A stretch of DNA of 64,000 bases from positions 1 through 64,000 of the forward strand of contig CATZGB010000001.1 of the NCBI GenBank assembly GCA_958418815.1. The letters run 5' to 3'. The notes below the pieces were generated by a model, which saw nothing but the letters and a program-made list of their open reading frames with translations, was not told where the DNA came from and searched no databases. This document shows positions 60,407 to 64,000 of this stretch, in pieces. Origin of the DNA: an uncultured Bacteroidales bacterium. GTDB lineage: Bacteria > Bacteroidota > Bacteroidia > Bacteroidales > Muribaculaceae. A program made the position numbers and the translations under genes. Each line of letters opens with the position of its first letter. Within the stretch, counting starts at the first letter, position 1.

Positions 60407-62011
60407 TCAGAGCTTGAGGCCCCAGGTGGCGCGGTCGAGGTTGCGGTAGGAGACAGCCTCGCGCATATGGAGGGCGGTGATCGGGGAATCGACGGCGGAG
60501 GCCTGGCCTGAGGCAGAGGCGGCGGAGGCTTGGCTGGGGAGAGAAGCCGCCGCGTCGAGGTCGGCTATGGTGCGCGCCACTTTCAGGATGCGGTCATAGG
60601 CGCGGGCCGACATGTCAAACCGGGTCATCGTCTGCTCAAGTATCTTCATCGCCTCAGGCTCGGGGGAGGCCCAGCGGGCTATCATCCTGGAGTTCATCTG
60701 GGCGTTGCAATAGATTCCGGCCGACTCTTTGTAGCGCTCCTGCTGGATGGCGCGGGCGGCAATCACGCGCCGGCGTATCGCCTCGGAGCTTTCACCGTCG
60801 GGCGCCCCTTGCAGCTCATTGAACGGCACGGGCTGTATCTCGACCTGCAGATCGATGCGGTCGAGCAGCGGGCCGGAGATGCGCCCGAGATAACGCTGCA
60901 CCTGCGAGCCTGTGCAGGTGCATTCCTTGGTCGGATGGGTGTAATAGCCACACGGGCAGGGATTCATCGAGGCCACGAGCATGAAGCTGGCGGGATACTG
61001 GAGGGTATATTTCGCCCTGGCCACGGTGATGCTGCGGTCCTCAAGGGGCTGCCGCATCACCTCAAGGGCTGTGCGGCTGAACTCCGGGAACTCGTCGAGA
61101 AACAAAATCCCATTGTGGGCCAGCGAAATCTCACCCGGCATAGGATTCGTGCCGCCCCCGACAAGGGCTACATTGGATATCGTGTGGTGTGGCGCGCGGA
61201 AAGGCCGGTGGCTCATCAGCCTCGACCCTCCTTTCAGGTTTCCGGCCACGGAGTGGATTTTGGTTGTCTCAAGGGCCTCATGCAGGGTCAGAGGGGGCAG
61301 TATCGAGGGGAGGCGTTTGGCCATCATTGACTTTCCAGACCCGGGAGGGCCGACCAGCAGTATGTTGTGGCCGCCGGCACACGCCACCTCGAACGCCCTT
61401 TTGACGCTCTGCTGCCCCTTCACCTCGGCGAAGTCAAACGGGAAATCCTCAATCGCCTTGCCGAATTCCCCACGGGTGTCGACCTCGGTGGGACTAATCA
61501 GAGACTGCCCCGAGAGATGACCGATGACCTCGCTGAGCGACGAAGCCCCGAAGACCTCAAGGTTGTTGACCACGGCAGCCTCGGTGGCATTGGCGGCGGG
61601 AAGTATGAACCCTTTCAGCCCCATCTTGCGCGCCAGTATCGCCATAGGCAACACCCCCTTTATAGGAAGCAGCGAGCCGTCGAGCGACAATTCCCCCATT
61701 ATCATATATTCCCCGAGCCGCTCGGCGGGGAGCTTCTTGTCGGCGGCGAGAATCCCGATGGCGAGGGGCAGGTCGTAGGCAGCCCCCTCCTTCTTGACCT
61801 CGGCGGGAGCCATGTTGACAAGTATCTTGCGGCGCGGGAAGTCAAGCCCGCTGTGGCTGACAGCCGACTCCACCCTCTGTATGCTCTCCTTGACCGCCTT
61901 GTCGGGCATTCCGACAAGCGTAATCGAGAAACCCGGCTCAACGAGAGCCTCTATCGAGATGTTGATGGCGTCGATACCTTGCAGGGCCGCGCCGCAGACC
62001 TTTACGAGCAT
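60407..62011 (-). CDS. yifB: YifB/ComM family AAA+ ATPase
   Basis: This 534-residue Mg-chelatase-like ATPase begins MLVKVCGAALQGIDAINISIEALVEPG. It has a Lon-protease-like N-domain, the Walker A motif LLVGPPGSGKSMMAKRLPSILP and Walker B LFLDEFPEF. The later blocks are MLVASMNPCPCGYY and RISGPLLDRIDLQVEI. ComM aids branch migration in natural transformation. The C-terminal linker (SLPSQASAASASGQASA) is a low-complexity insertion that makes it slightly longer than usual. Confidence 0.94.
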   Translation of the reverse strand: MLVKVCGAALQGIDAINISIEALVEPGFSITLVGMPDKAVKESIQRVESAVSHSGLDFPRRKILVNMAPAEVKKEGAAYDLPLAIGILAADKKLPAERLGEYMIMGELSLDGSLLPIKGVLPMAILARKMGLKGFILPAANATEAAVVNNLEVFGASSLSEVIGHLSGQSLISPTEVDTRGEFGKAIEDFPFDFAEVKGQQSVKRAFEVACAGGHNILLVGPPGSGKSMMAKRLPSILPPLTLHEALETTKIHSVAGNLKGGSRLMSHRPFRAPHHTISNVALVGGGTNPMPGEISLAHNGILFLDEFPEFSRTALEVMRQPLEDRSITVARAKYTLQYPASFMLVASMNPCPCGYYTHPTKECTCTGSQVQRYLGRISGPLLDRIDLQVEIQPVPFNELQGAPDGESSEAIRRRVIAARAIQQERYKESAGIYCNAQMNSRMIARWASPEPEAMKILEQTMTRFDMSARAYDRILKVARTIADLDAAASLPSQASAASASGQASAVDSPITALHMREAVSYRNLDRATWGLKL

Positions 62012-62057
62012 TGTGTGTGATGGATTTTGGAGGATTAGAGGGAATCAGTGGCCGGGG

Positions 62058-63107
62058 TCAGGAGCCGGGAAGCGTCTTGCGCAGCCTGCCGAACGCCGCG
62101 CGGGTGGCCGACACCGACGGGCTGCGGTGGAGCAGCCTACCGGTGGAGTCTGTCAATATGAAGTAAGGGATGGTCGTGGGAGCGGCCTGTGAAATCCCGT
62201 CGGTGGCCATCCCGCCGTTGAGCCACAGGCGCGTCACCCCGGCGGGATAATCGTCGGGGAGCGACCTCAGGGTGGCTTTCCACTGCAATGTGTCGCGGTC
62301 ACACCCGAAATCCACTATCCGCAATGTCTCCTCGCGGGGCGCGCCGGAACGCAGGGCGGCAAGCATCGTCTTTATCGAGTCGGCGGCACGGGTGTCATTG
62401 TCGGTGAGCATCACCAGATTGAGACGGGCTCCCGCCGGGGTGAACACCACAGCGGTGTCGCCCGTCGAGAAAGCCCTGACATCGCTCAGCGAGAGGGTGT
62501 CTGAGGCGAGCGAAACATCGAGCATCTGCTCGAAACCCTCGGTGAATCCTCCCTGGCGGTATTTATCGGGAATCAGGCTGACAAGCTCCATGGCCTTCTC
62601 CTCGTAACCCTCGACAGTGAAATAGCGGGTAAGCAGTACCGTGGAGACAAACCGCTTGGGATTCTCCCTCACAAAAGCCTCCACAGCCCTGTTGAGCCCG
62701 TCGGCATCATCCCCCTCGACAAGCTGACGGTTATCTTTCAGGAACTCCGCCAGCAGTTCGGCATCCTTGTTGCCCTTCACCGAGATGTTTTCGGGATTCA
62801 TGGCCGAGAACCGGGCCTCGATGTGGTCTCCCCCCTCCACGATGAACTCCCCGAGCAACGACCCGCCCGAAGTGTAGACCTCGACATATGTCGGGGCCGA
62901 CAGGGAGGATGTCAGCGAGAACTGGCCGTCGATGGCGGGGACGCTCTCCACGCGGTACGAACCGTCGGCGTAATAAATCAGGGTCACATTCTGGGTGCCT
63001 ATGTCGTCAGAGGCGGCATCGAGCCGAAACTCCCTGGAGCCGGAGCAGCCTGCCGCCAGCAGCGCGGGCAGCAGTGTCAGCAACATATATCTGAGGATGG
63101 TTTTCAT
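62058..63107 (-). CDS. DUF4369-type lipoprotein, thioredoxin-like without CxxC
   Basis: A lipobox (LLPALLAAGC) and a DUF4369-like N-terminus (FRLDAASDDIGTQNVTLIYY...SLTSSLSAPTYVEVYTSGGSLLGEFIVEGGDHIEARF) are seen. The C-terminal region looks like a thioredoxin fold (RIVDFGCDRDTLQWKATLRSLPDDYPAGVTRLW...TTIPYFILTDSTGRLLHRS). The usual CxxC redox pair is missing, so it is probably not a standard disulfide oxidoreductase. It lies 46 bases upstream of yifB on the same strand. Confidence 0.82.
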   Translation of the reverse strand: MKTILRYMLLTLLPALLAAGCSGSREFRLDAASDDIGTQNVTLIYYADGSYRVESVPAIDGQFSLTSSLSAPTYVEVYTSGGSLLGEFIVEGGDHIEARFSAMNPENISVKGNKDAELLAEFLKDNRQLVEGDDADGLNRAVEAFVRENPKRFVSTVLLTRYFTVEGYEEKAMELVSLIPDKYRQGGFTEGFEQMLDVSLASDTLSLSDVRAFSTGDTAVVFTPAGARLNLVMLTDNDTRAADSIKTMLAALRSGAPREETLRIVDFGCDRDTLQWKATLRSLPDDYPAGVTRLWLNGGMATDGISQAAPTTIPYFILTDSTGRLLHRSPSVSATRAAFGRLRKTLPGS

Positions 63108-63237
63108 CTCGGGATTGGATTATGGAGTATGGGGATTGAATCGCCTGCCGTGACCGACCGGCAACCCGGGGGAATACAAAAAAAGAAGGAGCAAAGGAAT
63201 CCGAAGATTCACTCTACTCCTTCTCCTCTCTCTCCAG

Positions 63238-63311
63238 CGGTGCGGACGAGACTCGAACTCGCGACCCCCTGCGTGACAGGCAGGTATTCTAACCAGCTGA
63301 ACTACCGCACC
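63238..63311 (-). tRNA. tRNA-Asp (GTC)
   Basis: The cloverleaf is complete. The acceptor stem is GGTGCGG/CCGCACC and the anticodon stem is CCTGC/GCAGG around loop CTGTCAC (anticodon GTC). The T arm is GCGAG-TTCGAGT-CTCGT (one G-U pair) and the discriminator base is G. CCA is not encoded. The 74-nt gene starts at 63311 on the minus strand. Confidence 0.96.
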
Positions 63312-63396
63312 AATTGAGGTAATAGACCTTTGAGAGAATTTCAGGGAACTATTTCTTGCAACTTTCAAGGTTGTTGTTCCTTGTCGTTTGCGAGTG

Positions 63397-63428
63397 CAAA
63401 GTTACGACGAGTTTTTCAATCCACCAAA
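63397..63428 (-). promoter_or_regulatory. Promoter of tRNA-Asp (TTTG-N20-TAACTTTG)
   Basis: TTTG (63425-63428) and TAACTTTG (63397-63404), minus strand, are separated by 20 bases. This is a textbook Bacteroidetes promoter; transcription should begin about 80 bases before the mature tRNA. Confidence 0.75.
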
Positions 63429-63456
63429 TTTTTCAGCAAGAATTTTTAAAAAATTT

Positions 63457-64000
63457 TCATTTTTCTGTCTCAACCCCCTCCAGAGGGCTCTCAAGCAGGG
63501 TGATGATGTTGCGTATAGACCCGCGGAATATCTCCACCCGCCGATGGAGCTGCGCAAGGAAACGCTGGCCCGAAAGCTCGCCCCTCACTCTCTCGAAATC
63601 ATCGTGTATCTCCCGGAGGTCATCCCCGGCGTCTATGCCGAAACCGAGCGAAGCCTTGTCGACATCATACTCCTTGGCCGCGTCCTTGACAAACATCTCC
63701 TCAAGCCTGGCTGCGGCCTCAGCCCCCTCGGAGAGAATCCGGATGAGGCCGTCGACGGAAAGTGTGCTGAAATCCTCCCCGGCCACACCCTGCATATTGT
63801 GCCACACCCAGCTCCATGAATATGAGGCATAATCCCCCTTGATACAGTCAAACCGGCGGCACGCCTCATCGACTGTCATATCCCCGCCAGACACAATCTC
63901 GGCGGCCAGCGCGTCGACAGCCTCGCGGGGAGCAAGCAGTCCGGCCATGTCGACCCATCTCCCGCTCCCCTTGGCCGAGGGCCTCTCCCGCAGCCTTTCG
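63457..64000 (-). CDS. DUF4954-like protein, C-terminal part (cut by the window edge)
   Basis: The frame is open to the window edge, so the start lies outside. The visible 181 residues begin ERLRERPSAKGSGRWVDMAGLLAPREAVDALAAEIVSGG. They continue with a helical region containing W and Y residues (YASYSWSWVWHNMQG). The phrase RWVDMAGLLAP and what follows resemble the C-terminus of DUF4954, a Bacteroidetes family with a left-handed beta-helix core. An internal ATG at 63948 probably is not the real start. Confidence 0.65.
   Translation of the reverse strand, partial: ERLRERPSAKGSGRWVDMAGLLAPREAVDALAAEIVSGGDMTVDEACRRFDCIKGDYASYSWSWVWHNMQGVAGEDFSTLSVDGLIRILSEGAEAAARLEEMFVKDAAKEYDVDKASLGFGIDAGDDLREIHDDFERVRGELSGQRFLAQLHRRVEIFRGSIRNIITLLESPLEGVETEK

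Noticed and set aside
1..64000. CRISPR arrays
   Set aside because: The regular repeats seen (leucine-rich gene, dispersed intergenic units, TTGGCCAAGAAAA motifs) lack uniform repeat length with unique spacers, and no cas genes are present.

Overview
The window reads as a chromosome segment from a high-GC member of the Bacteroidales, most like the Muribaculaceae (inference). It has TTTG-N19/20-TAnnTTTG promoters, no clear Shine-Dalgarno sites, a type IX secretion (T9SS) sortase with T9SS-type C-terminal tails, a PL29-N-type surface lipoprotein, and dense GC-rich housekeeping genes. Two parts differ sharply in composition.

Positions 1 to about 19,020 are AT-richer accessory DNA. Three direct copies of GTATTCnTCnTCGTTGAA (88-108, 1880-1900, 19021-19041) match the last codons and stop of a DUF2795-type host gene (19021-19242). 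The simplest reading is two integrative elements in tandem at the 3' end of that gene. The first is a 1.8-kb unit (88-1880) without an integrase. It carries a membrane protein and a YafQ-type toxin-antitoxin pair, with degenerate TTGGCCAAGAAAA motifs near both ends. The second is about 17.1 kb (1880-19021). A tyrosine integrase lies next to its right end. It also carries a helix-turn-helix protein, a serine recombinase, a primase-like replication gene interrupted by two in-frame TAG codons, and mostly unrecognised cargo. The cargo includes an acidic-protein operon, a five-gene cluster behind a strong promoter and a candidate pseudoknotted RNA, a cytoplasmic BspA-like leucine-rich protein with a paralogue sharing its N-terminal domain, a YqiA-like esterase fused to a long C-terminal region, and a DprA-like protein. 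Three cargo promoters share tandem GTCAAGA...GTTAA motifs, which suggests a common regulator.

From 19,021 onward the DNA is ordinary chromosome. It holds a corrinoid adenosyltransferase and LOG-family protein, deoC, a carboxynorspermidine-dehydrogenase-like gene, upp divergent from the RelA/SpoT gene, mtnN, an AlbA-domain protein and uvrC (19.4-30.3 kb). An envelope and T9SS stretch follows: a beta-helix lipoprotein, porU, a GDSL-type secreted protein, a U32 peptidase and endonuclease I (30.5-42.7 kb). Next come mdh, an ECF sigma factor, a phospholipase A1, a secreted protein, gdhA, dapB, a DivIC/FtsB-like protein, yebC, pheT, two lipoproteins, an XRE-like regulator, a REP-type tyrosine transposase, yifB, a DUF4369-like lipoprotein, tRNA-Asp and the end of a DUF4954-like gene. 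Several intergenic regions carry a dispersed non-coding repeat family (31.9-32.3, 49.2-49.7 and 51.3-51.4 kb).

The points most worth following are the tandem insertion, the pseudoknot RNA at 5264-5409, the amber-interrupted replication gene and the shared-promoter regulon. Family names come from reading motifs by eye; no database search was run.
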